Positions 35,101 to 50,100 of a stretch of DNA of 64,000 nt are shown one piece after another. The position numbers and the translations under genes were made by a program. The stretch comes from DATBDM01 sp034664425 (GTDB lineage: Bacteria > Actinomycetota > Thermoleophilia > Solirubrobacterales > Solirubrobacteraceae): contig JAXDHR010000149.1 of assembly GCA_034664425.1 (NCBI GenBank), forward strand, positions 20,218 to 84,217, read 5' to 3'. The notes beneath the pieces were generated by a model, which was not told where the DNA came from, did not search any database, and was given only the letters and a program-made list of their open reading frames with translations. Every line of letters starts with the position of its first letter. Position 1 is the first letter of the stretch.

Positions 35101-38100
35101 CCTCAACGGGCAGGCCGTGACCGTCGGCACCCCGACGGCCGTCGCCGGCAAGGCCAACACCTGGTCCTACGCGGTCACGTCGCCGCTCACCGACGGCGTG
35201 CTGAACGTCGCCTTCAAGGCCGGCTCGTTCGCCGACAAGGGCGGCGTCACGAACGCGGCGGGGAGCGAGCGCATCTACCTCTCGGGCACCGGCAAGCCGG
35301 GTCCCGTGGCCCAGCTCGTGAGCCCGGCCGGGGGCGAGACGATCACCGCCGACACGCTCAACGCGCGCCGCTACATCGACGTGAGCTACCAGAGCCTCGA
35401 CGGCTCGCCGATCGACAAGTCGACGATCACCGACGCCGGTCCCGAGTTCACGCTCGCCGGCCCGGGGCTGGCCGACGTCGCACTCGACACGAGCGGCGCG
35501 CCGGTCATCGTCGGATCGCCGCTGCTGATCGCCGGAACGGCCGACGACGCCACCTCGGTCACCTACCGGTACTACCTCAAGGACAAGGACGCGACCAACG
35601 CGATCGACCTGTTCACCGCTGGCGACGTGACCGTCACCTTCCTCGACCCGACGAACGTCGCGGTCGGCGCCGGCTTCAAGACGAAGGCGGGGACCGCCAA
35701 CCTCAAGGGCGTCACCCAGAGCTTCACGCTGAACCCGCTCGCCCCGGGCGCCACGCCCACGAGCAAGCCCCTTTCGCTTGGGCCGCTGACCCTCCAGGGT
35801 CCGAGCATCGGCCTCGCCGACGTCGGCTTCAAGGACGGCATGCTCGTGCTGTCGATCGCCGTCGGCGTGCAGCACGCGTCGCTGAACTTCGGCGCCCGCA
35901 GCCCGCTGCAGGGCGGCACGGGGACCCCGGCCACGGCGCCGACGGCGCAGCAGAGCGACAGCGGCATGTCCGTCGACCTGATCGGCGTGCTCGGCACCTT
36001 CGACATCGCCGTGGACGCCTTCGGCCTGCTCAGCGGGAACGTCCGCATCAACGTGCCGGGCAAGTTCTCGCTGCGCGTCGCCTCGCTCGAGGGCCACATC
36101 CCCGGCGTCGCCGACCTCACGGCCGACGGCGTGGCGGTCGCCTACGACCCGGCCGGCGACTCAAGCCAGGAGCTGCTCCGCGTCGAGCGCGCCACGATCA
36201 CGTTCCCGAGCTTCGGCGTCCGCGGCACGATCGCGCCGTCCAACGGCGATCCTGGCCTGGTGGTCCGCCAGAACGGGCTCTCGATCGGCAGCGCGGAGCT
36301 GGCCTTCGGCGTGAGCTCGCCGGCGACCACCGGCCAGCTCACGCAGACCACGAGCGACCCGAAGATCTCCTTCGGCAACCTGCTCGAGTTCGACGACATC
36401 CGGATCGGGGTCAAGAACTTCGACGTCGCCTTCGACTCGGCCAACCCGTTCCCGACGTTCAACGGCTCGATCTACGTCGCCTCCGGCGGGGTGCGCTTCA
36501 ACCCGGGCAAGCCGTTCTCGGCGACGATCTCCGATCGCCAGACGGCCGACGACAAGAACGCCGACGGCTCCGACAACACCGAGGCGATCCACCTCGAGCT
36601 CCAGTTCTCCGCCGGAAAGGTCTCGGCGTTCCGCTTCAAGGTCGACACGATGGCCGTCGACCTCGGCGGCTACGTCACGATCACGGCGCGCGACTTCACG
36701 ATCGACACCGGCGCGACCGATACGCAGGACCTGGTGGCCTTCGCCGCCGTCGGGGCGAAGATCAAGGTCGGCTCGCTGGAGCTGACGGGCGAGGCGCGGA
36801 ACTTCTCCTTCCTCGGCAACGGCGCCTTCAAGGCCAAGCCCGGCTTCGGTGTGTTCGTCGGCGTGGGCTCGGCCACCGGCGACTCGTTCGCGTGGCCGAA
36901 GTTCCTGCCGATCCAGATCGACGCCATCGGCGTCCAGTGGGCCGACGTCGAGAACCATCCCGAGGACTTCGTGCTCACGCTGTCTGCGAGCGTCAGCGCG
37001 CTCCAGGGCGTCTCGGGGCTGCAGTTCAGCGGCTCGGTGGTCGGCATCCGCATCCAGCCGTCGCTGCTCGCCCAGGGCAAGTTCCCGGTCATCGGGATCG
37101 ACTCGATCGGCGTGACCGTCAAGGGCGCCATGTTCGGCGGCGAGATCGACGCCGGGCTCGTCGGCGGCATCCTCAAGCTCGACTCGAGCTACCACATCAT
37201 CGGCACCTTCGACACCACGACCCCGGTGTACAAGCGCGTGTTCTGGCTCGGCCTCCAGGGCGGCTTCTCGATGGCCGGCATGGCCGGCTTCACGATCCGC
37301 GTCGGGCTCTCGGAGCTCGGGCCGCTGCAGGCGTTCATCAACATCGAGGTGCCCGGCGGCGTGCTGCTCGAGCCGACGACCGGGCTGACCATCAACGACT
37401 TCTCGGCGGGCGTCGAGTTCTTCAAGTCGCTGCCGTCGCTCGACGATCCGCTGCAGCTGCGCTCGCCGACGCTCGGCCTGCCGACGAACCTGACCGCCGA
37501 CCAGTGGATGGCGTCGCTGCAGCAGCAGGTCGCGCTGCAGGCGCAGACGATCGCGGCGCATCCGGAGCTCGGCGGCTTCGCGGCGGCCTTCACGGCGCCG
37601 ATGACGATCACCGGCTCGGCGCGGATCTACTCCATCTACACCTCGCAGCAGCTCTTCAACGGCCTCGTGACGATCAAGCTCTCCACCGACGGCAAGTTCC
37701 TGATCGTCGGCACGCTCAACTTCCTGGCCAACTCGGTGTCGATCAGCGCCCGCCTCTACGCGGATCTCTCCAAGGTCACGAGCGGGAGCGTCACCGTGTT
37801 GTTCCTCGCCGACGTCCCCGATCAGGTTCGCCTGCTCACGGTCTACGGCAAGCTGACGATGGGCTTCCGCAACTCGTCCAGCCAGAACGTCACGTTCTCC
37901 CACGAGGGCGTCGTCCCGACCGGCGGCGCGGGCGGTGCGCCGACGGTCCAGCTGGTGACCCCGGGCGCCGGCGGGGGCTCGGTCGACCAGGGCGTCGCGG
38001 ACTCGGGGACCGGTACCCGCTACGTGGAGGTCGTCTACTCGCCGGCGCCGGGCAGCACGCTCGACTACGCCCAGCTGCTCGACACGACGCCCGAGTTCGC

Positions 38101-41100
38101 CCTCAGCCAGGGCGCCTACACCTACCTGGGCGTCGCGCACGCCGGGACGTCGCGGACCGTCACGGCAGCGAGCCCCGACGCGATGCTCACCGTCTCGCTC
38201 GACACGGGCGACGAGACGGTCCCGCTCGTGCTCGAAGGCGGGACCGCCGGCCACGAGACGCTGGTCACCGGGACGACGACGAAGGGCAAGGTCACCATCC
38301 TCGCCTCCGAGGACGCCGGCGGCCTGACGGGCACCGCGCTGCTGATCGCCGCGATCCAGCAGACGGGCACCAACCGGTTCCGCTACGCGGTCGGCGCCGA
38401 CCCGTGGCCGCTCGGCGAGATCGCCGTCCACTTCACGTCCGGCGCGTTCAAGGACACCGCCGGCGCCCAGAACGCGGACGCCACGCTGCGGATCACCGTG
38501 ACCGGCACGACCGCCGTGCTCGCCGACCCGGGCGCGGACGGCCAGATCGACGTCACCACGCTCAACGACCGCAACTGGATCGACGTCACGTTCGTCCAGC
38601 CGACCGGCCCGACGGGCGCGGGCACGATCGACGATGCCTCGATCACCGACCTCGCGCCCGAGTTCAGGCTCGGAGGCGCGGGCCTCGGCTCGGCCGCGCT
38701 CGACGCCGCCCGCGCGCCGGTGCGCCTGAGCAGCACGACCACGACCGTCACCTACCGCTACTGGATCACCGGGCAGTTCGCGCCCACCGGCACGGGGCAC
38801 GTCACGCTGACGATGCTGGCCGACACCTGGTCGGTCGACACCCTCGCCCAGCCGACGGTGGCGCCGGTGACGCTGACCGTGTCCGGAACCGATCCGGTCG
38901 CCGCGACGATGCGCGTCACGTTCAGCGATCCCGCGGGGCTGACGCTCGACCCGGCCTCGGTGCTCGACGCCGCGCCCGACTTCGCCGACGCCGACACCGG
39001 CGACGGCGCCCCGGGCGTCCAGCTGACCACTGCCGCCGGGACCCCGTGGATCGTCACGCTCGACGAGTCGCGCGACGTGACCCGCGTCGGGAGCACGAAC
39101 CAGTTCGACGTCCCCGTGTTCCTCACGCTGCCCGCCGGCGCGATCGCCACCACGTCGGTGACGATCACCCCGGTCGTGCTGCGAGATGGCGCGAACCACA
39201 CGGACGGCGTCTCCTACACGGGCGCATCCGGCGGGACGCAGGGCGGTGCCACTGCGGACCTCGGCGACCTCGGCGACACGAACCACCGCTCCTTCGTCGA
39301 CGTCCGCTTCCAGGCCGCCGTCGGTCAGACGCTCGACCCGGGCACGATCGACGGCAACGAGTTCGCCCTCAGCGGCTTCGGCGGCTCGGGCATCAGCCTG
39401 TGGAGCGGCGGAGACGCGGCGATCCAGGTCTCCGCGAACACGTGGCGGTTCCTGCTCGCCGGCACCGACTTCCGGCCGGGCACGGTCACGCTGACCTTCG
39501 ATCACAGCAAGTTCGCCGACAGCCGCGGACCCCCGGCCGGCTACGACTCCACGCAGAGCTTCACCGTGCTCGGGACGACGGCCGACCTGACCCGCACGGT
39601 GACCGGCACCGACGGCCAGCCGACGACGGTCACCCTGGGCGGCGCCTCCGTCGGCCGCGACACGATCAACGCCGCGGGCTACCTCGAGGTCACGTTCCGG
39701 CCGACGAGCGGCGCGGCCATCGACCCCGCGTCGATCGCCGGGGGCGAGCTCTCGCTCGCAGGCCCGGGCGGCGCCACGATCGCCCTCGCCACCCCCGTCC
39801 GCGTCGGCAGCTCGAGCACCTGGCGCTACGCCTTCACCGGCCAGCTGGCGGCCGGCACCTACACCGCGACCTTCGCCGCCGGCTCGTTCGCCGACAGCGC
39901 CGGACGGACCAACCTCGCCGAGACGGAGATCTTCCGCGTCGAGCAGGCGACGGCGCAGCTCGCCGACCCGGCCAACGGCGACCGCGTCGGGCTGGACGCC
40001 ATCAACGGCCGCGGCTGGGTCGACGTCACCTTCGCGCCGATCGCCGGGCAGGCCGTCGACGCCACGACGATCACCGACACCGCCTCGGAGATCACCGTCA
40101 GCGCCGCGAGCGGCGACGCCATCGCCGTCGACGGCCGCGGGGTCCTCGTCGACGCCGCCGCGTCGAAGTACCGCTACTTCTTCACGGGCTACAAGAGCGG
40201 CACGCTGACCGTCGCGGTCGTCGCCGGGTCCTGGAAGAGCCTGGCCGGCACGACCTCGGCGGCGAGCGACGCGACGGCCGGGTCCCCGGTGACGAGCGGC
40301 ACCTACGTCGACGTCGCCTTCACGCCGACCACGGGGTCCGCGGTCAAGGCGAGCACGATCGACGGCACCGAGCTGACGCTCGCCGGCCCCGGGGCGACCG
40401 GGCTCACGCGGGATGCGGTCAAGGCGGTCCAGATCGACGCGACCACGTGGCGCTTCCTCTACGCGGGCAAGTTCACCGCCGGCACGGTCGACGCGGCGGT
40501 CGCCGCCGGCAGCTGGACCGACACCGCCGGCAATGCCGCTGCCGCCGCCGCCGAGTCGTTCGACGTGATCGCGCAGGCGCAGTCGTTCTACATCGAGCTC
40601 TCGGGCGGCATCCGGCTCGAAGCGGCGGGCTTCACGCAGGACCCGCTGCTGGAGATCAAGGCCGACGTCACGCTCGAGATCGATACGGCCCGCAAGGTCT
40701 TCACGCTCACCTTCTCGGGCCAGATGAGCCTGATCAAGCTCGGGACGGTCGGCTCGACGTCCGGCCGCTTCGTGCTGGACACGAGCAACCAGCATTCCGA
40801 CGCGCCGCAGTTCTGGGGGGTCGCCACGATCGAGACCAACTTCACCGCGCTCAAGCCCTACGGCATCGACCTCTACGGCAAGGGCACGCTGCAGATCAAC
40901 CTCACGCAGACCGCGCATGTCGAGACGCTCACGCTCCCGGGCCTCGGGGACAACGGCGCCACTGCGACGCGCACGTTCACGCTCGCGCCGCTCTCGTTCT
41001 CGCTCGAGCTCGCCGGCAAGGCCGCGCTCCAGGCACCGGGCAAGAGCACGGACCTGATCCGGTTGACCGGCGGCTTCTACCTGATGCTCAGCCCGGACAA

Positions 41101-44100
41101 GATCCAGCTCTACGAGACGGCTTCGCTGTCGTTCGGCATCGGGGACGCGCAGCTGACCTACGGCGACACCTCGGGCCTGATCATGATCTCCACCGGGCTC
41201 GACGGCCGCAACCCGGGCGTGGCCGGCGTCTTCAAGATCGGTGCGTCGGCGGGCGTCGGCCTGCCCGCGAGCATCGGGGACTTCCAGATCTCCGGCAGCG
41301 TCTCGGTGATGTTCAACACGACGATGCAGGACCAGACGTTCCAGATCCCCGACGCCTTCCTGCCGCTGCTGGCGCCCGGAGACCCCACGCAGATCACGGT
41401 CTACGGCGCCGCGCCGGGCATCGACGGCAACCGCCGCGCGAACGCGCCGCCCGGCGGCGAGGTCTACGTGCAGGCCAGCATCCGAGCGACGATCCACCTC
41501 GGCCCCGTGGCGCTGGACGGCTTCATCTCGATCACCGCCGCGGGCTCGGCCGCGGGCGCGTACCTCTCGATCACGGGCGCGGTCGGCGCCCAGGTCAAGT
41601 ACCTGGGCGCGCTCTCGGGCACGCTGAACCTCGACGTCTTCATCGACGTCGCGCATCCGGAGAACACCGGCGTCGTCGGTCGCGTGTCGCTGCAGCTCGG
41701 CTCGAACTCGATCCCGGGCGTGTCCTTCAACGGCCAGTTCCTCGCCGAGATCAACACGTTCGGCGCGGCGAAGGAGGTGCAGACGTTCGCCACGGTCGAG
41801 ACCGGCGGGCAGTTCGGCGGCTTCCAGCACGACGCCGCCGGCAACCTCGTCGTCACGGCGGCTTGGGTGGACCCGGGCGTCCACCTGCTCTTCTCCGGCC
41901 ACCTGATCGTGGGCAAGGTCCTCGACTTCAGCGGCGGCGTGAAGTTCGACGTCACCGACACGTCGATCGCCCTCACGCTCAACGCGTCGCTCGCGCTCGG
42001 CCCGCTGGGTTCGATCAAGGTCACCGACAGCGGCTTCAAGGTCACCTCCGCCGGCCTCGTCGCCCGCGTGAGCATCTCCGCCAGCGCGCTCGGCACCAGC
42101 TTCGGCGGCGCCGGCCTGGGCTTCAACGCCGACCTGGTCATCGCGCTCAACACGACCGGCCACACCGACACGATCGGGACCACGGCCGTCGACCCGGGGC
42201 TGCTGCTGCACCTCGGCGGGACGATCATGCTGCTCGGCGCCAGCGGGCACGGCACGCTCGACATCACCGTCAGCACCACGGGCTTCCAGCTGCTGTTCGC
42301 GCTCGGCTTCGACCTCGGGCCGCTGCAGTTCCGCGCCGACGGCGGCGCCTTCCTCGGCCTGTCTGACCCCGGCTTCGCCATGAAGCTGTCGGTCCACGCC
42401 ACCGCCGACGGCGACATCTTCACGATCGACGCGAGCGGCACGCTCGGCCTCAACACGACGAACAGCACGAAGCTCGGCCTCGTCGCCCACTCCTTCGTGC
42501 TCGACGTCTCGGGCCACATCGAGCTGCTCAAGGTTCTCAAGCTCGACGCCGGCTTCGCGATCAACGTCGTGGGCTCGAACTGGAGCCTGCGCGCCAACGC
42601 CGACATCAGCTTCTTCGGCATCGCCACGCTCAGCGGAGTCATCTTCCTCGACTCGAACGGCAACTTCGACGTGCAGATCAGCGGCGAGATGGTGCTGGGC
42701 AGCCACTCGTTCGGGCTGATCGGGACCTTCACCGTGCACGTGTGGTCGCACGTCGACACGACCTCGGGGATCATCGACCTCGGCATCAGCGGCTTCGCGA
42801 AGGTCCAGGTCCGCATCTTCGGCATCACGCTCGTCGGCGTCGGGCTCGGGTTCAGCGCCAGCGTCTCCAACGCCGACGGCGGCGGCAGCGCCAAGATCGA
42901 GCTCAGCGCCACGGTCGAGATCGACCTCGGGCTCTTCTCGATCTCCAAGACCGCGCACTTCACGATCGGCTACCTCCAGCTCCCCAAGCCGATCCACCTC
43001 GCCTACCTGGACACCACGACGGGGCAGCTGACGCTCAACGTCGGCGACACGGCGCACGACCGCGGCATCGGCGACGGTCAGATCGACGAGAGCTACCTCG
43101 TCGAGCAGGTCGGAGGCGACGCGACGGGCGCCAGCATCAAGGTGACGGCGTTCGGGCGCTCGAGCACCTTCGACGGCGTCAAGAGCATCGTGGGCGACTT
43201 CGGGGCGGGCAGCGACCAGGTGACCGTCGCGCAGGGCGTGCTGATCCCGGTCGTCCTCTCGGGCGGCGACGGCGGCGACGTCATCAACTACGCCGGCTCC
43301 AACGCCGCGTCGCAGCTCTACGGCGACCTGCGCACGGCCGGCTCGGGTTGCCCGAGCGGCAGCGGGTGCGACGATTCGGTCGAGGTCACCAGCTCGTCGC
43401 CCGTGACGGTCTGGGGCGGTGCCGGCAAGGACTACCTGATCAACCAGGGCACGGGTGCCGCGACGCTGCACGGCGAGGACGGCGGCGACCTGATCATCGG
43501 CAACACGCATGCCGACGTCCTCGACGGCGGGGCCGGCGACGACCGCCTCGAGGGTCCGGCGGCGTCGATCGACGGCGGCGACGGGAACGACCAGATCGTC
43601 GTGGTGCTCGACACGCCGGATCCGGTCGCGCTCGACGGTGGCACCGGCGCCGACGACGAGCTGCAGCTCTACGCCACCGGCGCCGCCGAGACGATCGACC
43701 TCGAGCGCGGTACGAGCCACCAGCTCTCGATCCTCTTCGGGGGCACGTCACGCGCGGTCGACGGCATCGAGCACCTGCTCGTCGACGGCCGCGGCGGCGC
43801 GGACACCTTCGTGGTCGGCGACCTCCAGGGCGCGGCCCTCGCCACGCTCGACCTCGAGCTGGGCCACGCGATCACCGTCATCGGGACCCGGACCGAGAAC
43901 AAGACGATCACCCTCGCCGACGGGACGACGACCACCGTCAGCCGCCAGGTGCCCAACACCGTCGAGGCGCCCGACTTCGCGGCCGACAAGGTCCTGATCC
44001 GCGGCGGCGGCCAGTCCGACACGTTCCGCCTGACGACCAACACGAGCACCGGCAAGCTCGACGTGGCCCGCAGCGGTGCGGCGTCCTACGTCGTGAGCAT

Positions 44101-47100
44101 CGGCGAGAGCATCCGCGGCGAGGGCGACACGCTGGCCGTCGAGGCCCTCGGCGGGAGCGACACGCTCGACGCCTCCGGGGTCACGAGCGACGCCATCGCC
44201 ATCGAGCTGCGCGGCGACTACGTCGCCGGCACGCCCACGGCGCTGCGCGGCACGCCGGGCAACGACACGCTGATCGGCTCGCCGTTCGCCGACATCCTCG
44301 ACGGCGGCCTCGGCGACGACACCTTCACGGGCGGCGAGGGGCTCGACGCCTTCCGCGACGCCGGCGGCCGCAACACCCTCAAGGAGACCTTCGACCGCGA
44401 CATGGGGCTGTTCGACAACCTGTTCGTGGTCGGCCAGATCCAGAACGTCACCCCGCCGCCGGCCGCCGGCAGCGTCGCGAGCGGCTTCACCAACGGCTAC
44501 GGCTCACCGCTCTCGCCGTTCACGGGCGACAGCTGGGGCGCCGGTGCCGTCGCCGAGGACCTCGGCGGCCTGTTCGGCACGGCGATCCTGACCGGCGGCA
44601 GCGGGCGCAACACGATCGTCGTCGGCGACCTCGACGGCAAGATCACGATCGGCGGCGTGCAGCGCGACGTGCTGGCGTGGACGGGCGACGCGACGCTCGA
44701 CAACCAGGGCAGCGCGACCGGCGGCGACGAGGTCTACGTGGTGAACCTCCGCGGCCTGCACTCCGTGACCATCAACGACTCGGGGACGACCGGCACCGAC
44801 GCACTCGTCGTCATCGGCACGCTCGACGCCGACGCGCTCGCACTCGACACGGGCAAGCTGACGTTCGGGGCGCTCGCGTCGCCGACGGCAGGGACCGTCG
44901 CCTGGACCAACGTCGAGCGTCTCGCGCTGCACGCCCTCGACGGCTCGGACGTCGTGGCGCTGCGCTCCACGAACATCGACACGACCGTCTTCGGCGGTAC
45001 GGGCCTCGATCGCGTGGCCGCAGGCAGCAACGCCGCGATCGCCGCCGGCGGCGTGCTGACCAACAGCGGCGGCAAGGTGGATCTCCTGCAGGGCGACCTG
45101 GCGGTCGACGGGGGCCCGGGGCAGGACGCGCTGACGGTCGACGACGGCGCGAGCACCATCGCCAAGAGCGGCACGCTCACCTACAACCGGGTCGGCGGGC
45201 TGGCCACCAAGAGCGGCATCGGCTACGGCGCGTTCGAGTCGCTGGCGATCGCGCTCGGCTCGGGCGGCGACACCTTCGTCGTCCAGAGCACGCACCTCGG
45301 CTCGGCCCGCACGACGGCGCTGACCGGCGGCAACGGGGCGGACGCCATCGCGATCCAGACCATCGACGGCCCCACCACCGTGGACGCGGGCGCGGGCAAC
45401 GACACGCTGACGATCGGCACGAACGCGCCGAGCACCGCCGGCAAGCTCGCGGGCATCGCGTCCAGCCTGGCGCTGACCGGCGGCGCGGGGACCGACTCGA
45501 TCGGCCTCGACGATACGGGCGATACCGCCGGCCAGATCGGCGTGCTGACGGCGGCCACCGTCGCGGGCCTGGGCATGACCCTCAACGGCGCGGCCGCGCC
45601 GTCGGACCTCGTGCAGGTCATCACCGTCGCCAACGCCGTCTCCGGCCGCTTCACGCTGACCGCCGGCGGCGCGACGACGCTGCAACTCGACTGGAACACG
45701 AGCGCGGACAAGATGCAGGCGGCGCTCGAGACGATCCTCGGCGCGGGCAACGTGGCGGTCACCCAGGCCGGGACGCGCTGGGTCGTCAGCTACCGCGGCG
45801 CGCTCGCCGGAGCGGCCGGCCGCGCCAAGGCGCTCACGCTCACCCCGGTCGGCCTCGCCGCGCAGACCGGCTCGGTCACAGCGACGGTGACGCAGATGAC
45901 CGACGGCCGCGTCGGCTACGGCGGCTTCGAGTCGCTGACCGCCGGCCTCGGGCACGGCGACGACGTGGTCGACGTCGACTCGACGCTGGCCGGCACGACC
46001 GCGATCTCGGCCGGCGACGGCTCGGATGCGGTGTTCGTCGAGACGACGGGCGGTCCGACCACCGTCAACGGCCAGGCGGGCGACGACTTCCTGACCTTCA
46101 ACGCGCTGACGACGCTGCCGGACGCGGCGAACCGCCTGACCGGCCAGCTCACGTTCGACGGCGGCGCGAACTCCGACACCTACGCGGTCACGGTCTTCGG
46201 GTCCGGCGACTCGGTCGTCTCGGTCCTCGATCCGGGCGAACCGGGCTCGGCGAACGTCCTCACGGTCAACGGCACCGCCGGCGCCGACCAGTTCCTGCTG
46301 CGCAAGGGCCTCGTGGCGAACCTGACCGCCAAGACGGCGACGGGTTACACGCACGTCGAGAAGGTGCTCTACACGGCGGGCATCAGCGCCCTGAGCGTCA
46401 ACGGCCTGGCCGGCGACGACGCGTTCGCGCTCGACGACACCAGCACGGCGCTCGTGGTCAACGGCGGGTCGGGCAACGACTCGTTCTCGATCGGCCAGCT
46501 TTACAACCAGGCCGCCGTCGACATCCCCGCGACGGACTTCTCGAACACCACGCGCGGCAAGCTCTCCAACGGCGTCTCGGCTCCCGCGATCATCAACGGC
46601 GGCACCGGCGACGACTACTTCGACGTCTTCCACAACGTCTCGAGCCTCCAGCTCAACGGCGAGGCAGGCGACGACACGTTCGTGGTCCGCACGTTCGTGT
46701 CGACCGACGACAACACGGTCGTCACGGGAGGCGAGGGCCGCGACCTCATCCAGTACGTCCAGAACGCTCCGGTCTCGATCAACGGCGGGGACGGCTTCGA
46801 CACCGTCATCGTCGTCGGCACCGAGGCCGCCGACACCTTCGTCATCACCAAGGACGGCGTCTTCGGGGCCGGGCGGTTCATCTCGTTCATCAACGTCGAG
46901 AAGCTCGTCGTCGAGGGTCTGGAGGGCAACGACACGTTCTTCGTCCTCTCGACGGACCCGAACGTCGAGACCCAGATCTACGGCGGCCTCGGCAGCGACA
47001 CCATCAACGTCGCCGACCACGCCGGGCCGGTCCAGTCCAACGACCTGACGGGTCACTCCGGCCTGGTCGCGCACGACGTCGAGAGCAGCACCGGCGCCTG

Positions 47101-50100
47101 GAACGGCGTGCCCGTCGACGGGATCGCCACCGAGATCGTCGACAACGACGCCGCGGGCGTGGTCGTGACCCCGGTAGGCGGCCCGCAGCTGACGGTGACC
47201 GAGACCGGCGACAACTCCAGCGAGTCCGCCTTCGGCGTCCGGCTCGCCCACGCCCCGTTCGAGTCGACGGTGAGCGTGCGCATCTCCGTCCCGCCGAGCT
47301 CGCCGTCCGACGCCGCCATCGGCTCGCAGTCCCTCGAGCTCTGGGACGGCACCAAGTGGACGTCGACGGTCACGCTCGTCTTCACGAGCGCGAACTGGGG
47401 GACCGCGCAGACGATCCGCGTCCGTGCGGCGTACGACCAGGCCTCCGAGGGCGAGCAGGTCGTGCCCCTCCTCGTCCAGGTGCTGGGGACGACCAAGACC
47501 GGCACGGTGACGGGCGGCGGCGCGAGCACGCTGACCTCGACCGGGGCGTTCGCGGGCCTCAGCCTCGCCGGCGCGCGGATCGTGATCACCGACGCGCAGG
47601 GCTTCCATGCCACCCGCACCGTCCTCTCCAACACCGCCGACACGCTGACGCTGACCGCGGCCTGGACGACGGTCCCCGCCGCGGGCAGCACGTGGGCGCT
47701 CACGGACTACGACAGCCTGCAGGTGCCGTTCATCCCGGTGCGTGTGGTCGACGACGAGGCGCTCGGCGTGGCGATCGACACCCCGGCCGGCGGCGTCCAG
47801 GTCATCGAGGGCGGCACGGCGACCTACACCATCCGCCTGACGCACGCCCCGGTCGCGACCGTCGTCGTCACCCTCACTCCCGACGCGGGCATCTCGCTCT
47901 CGAGCACCGCACCGGGCGCGCAGGTCGTCAACGGGTCGCTGCGGCTCACGTTCACGACCGCCGACTGGGGCGTCGTGCGCACGATCACCGTCGCCGGCGT
48001 GCACGACGGCGTGGTGCAGGGCTTCCACTACGCGGGCATCACCACGACCGTCGCCCAGGCCGGCGGCAGCTACACCGGCACGGTCTCCGGCACGACGGGC
48101 CGCGCCGACGAGTTCACCGTCGCGCCGAGCGTGCTCCCGGACGGGACCGCGCTGCGCGGCTACCTCGTCCGGATCGTGGCGGGCACCGGCGCGGGCCAGG
48201 TCCGCTACCTCGACCAGGTCATGGGCTCGACCGTGGTGGTGCAGAGCGACTGGGACACGCTGCCCGGGACCGACAGCACGTTCCTGATCACGGGCTACGT
48301 CGCCCCGGTGACCAATCAGCCGCCGACGGGCGCCGTCGCCGCGGTCAGCGCCGACAAGCGGACGTTCACGATCAACGGCCCGGGCACCCTGCCCAGCCTG
48401 CTGAGCGGTGGCCTGGTCCGGATCGTCGCGGGCACGGGCGCCGGCCAGTACCGGACGATCGCGTCGAACACGGGGTCCTCGATCACCGTCACCGATCCGT
48501 GGGGCGCGATCGACGCCACGAGCCAGTTCGCGATCCTGGGCCTGCCCGGCGTGGACGTGGCGCGCGTCTCGGTGCTGGTCGCCGACAGCGACAACCGCGA
48601 CGTGATCATCACCCAGAGCAACGGCAGTACCCGGGTGGTCGAGGGCGGCGAGACCGACTCCTACACCGTCGGGCTCTCCCAGGCCCCGGGCACGGGCGAG
48701 ACCGTGACCGTTCACGTCCGGCCCACACTGACCTTCAACAACAACGGCTGGCAGATCCAGGTCGCCGTGTCGACCAGTAGCCCGCGCGCCGCGCTGCAGT
48801 CCGACGGCTCGCTCGCCCTGACGTTCACGGCGGCCGACTGGTCGGCGATCACCGTGACGGTCACGGCGGTCGACGACACCTCGGTGGACGGCTCGGACTT
48901 CCAGTCCTTCCCGCAGCTCGCCCGGCGCACCGACCTGATCCAGGGGCCGCTGTTCGTGTCGGGCGGCGACGACCCGGCACCGCTCGCCGACCTCACGCTG
49001 TCGAGCTACAAGCCGGTCGTGCTCCCGGGCGAGTCCTCGTCGACGCCGATGCCGGCGACCGACCCCTCGGTGAACGCGGTCGAGGGCAACCAGGTCGACA
49101 CGCTCAACGTCCACAACGAGGACAGCCCCGCCGCGGACGTCGGCAACCTCACCGCGACCCGGCTCACGGGCCTCGGCATGGCGCCGGACCACCTGGTCTC
49201 CGGGCGCGTCCTGCCGGGCGGGATCGTCTACGACGGCCTCGAGGCGCTCAACATCCACCTCGGGTACGGCAACGACGACTTCACGATCGAGACGACCCAC
49301 GGCGGGACGACGACCGTCACGGGCGGCGCGGGCGACGACGTGATCAAGATCCGCACGATCGCCGGGCACACCCTCATCGACGGCGGCGCCGGGAACGATC
49401 GCGTCCTCGTCGGGACGACCGCCGGCCTCGCCGGCCCGGGCCTGCTCGACGCGCTGACCGCCCTCCTGGCCATCGACGGCGGCGCCGGGCAGGACACGGT
49501 CTCGCTCGACGACTCGGCCGACACGAAGAACGACCTGGGCCGGCTGACGCAGACCTCGCTGACCGGCCTCGACATGGTCGCCCGGACGGGGATCGACCGC
49601 CTGTACTCGGTCCATCCCGAGAGCGGGGCGACGAGCTTCACGATCACGCTCGCGGGCGTGGGCGCGAAGACATTCGCCGTGGGCACCAGCGGCGCGGACG
49701 TCGAGGCCGGCCTGCAGTCGCTGCTCTTCCCGAACGCCTCGTCCTGCGGCACGCAGCAGACGACGAGCTGCGCGCAGAGCGTCTTCGTGTGGCAGGCGGG
49801 CGGCGACTACCTGATCGGCCTGCGCGGCGAGCGTCAGGGCCCGTCCAGCCCCGCGCTGACGGCGATCGGCGCGGGCGCCGCGGCCACCGACGTGGCGCGG
49901 CTCGACGGCGTCAACTACTACGGCGTCGAGACGCTCAACCTCTCGCTCGGCAGCGGCAACGACGTCATGAACGTCCGCGGGACCTCGGCCGTCACCAACC
50001 TCTCGACCGGCGCCGGCGACGACCGCATCTACATCTCCTCGAAGGCCGACGTGCCGATCGACGGGCATCCCGACTACCTGGCCGGGGACCTCGACCAGAT

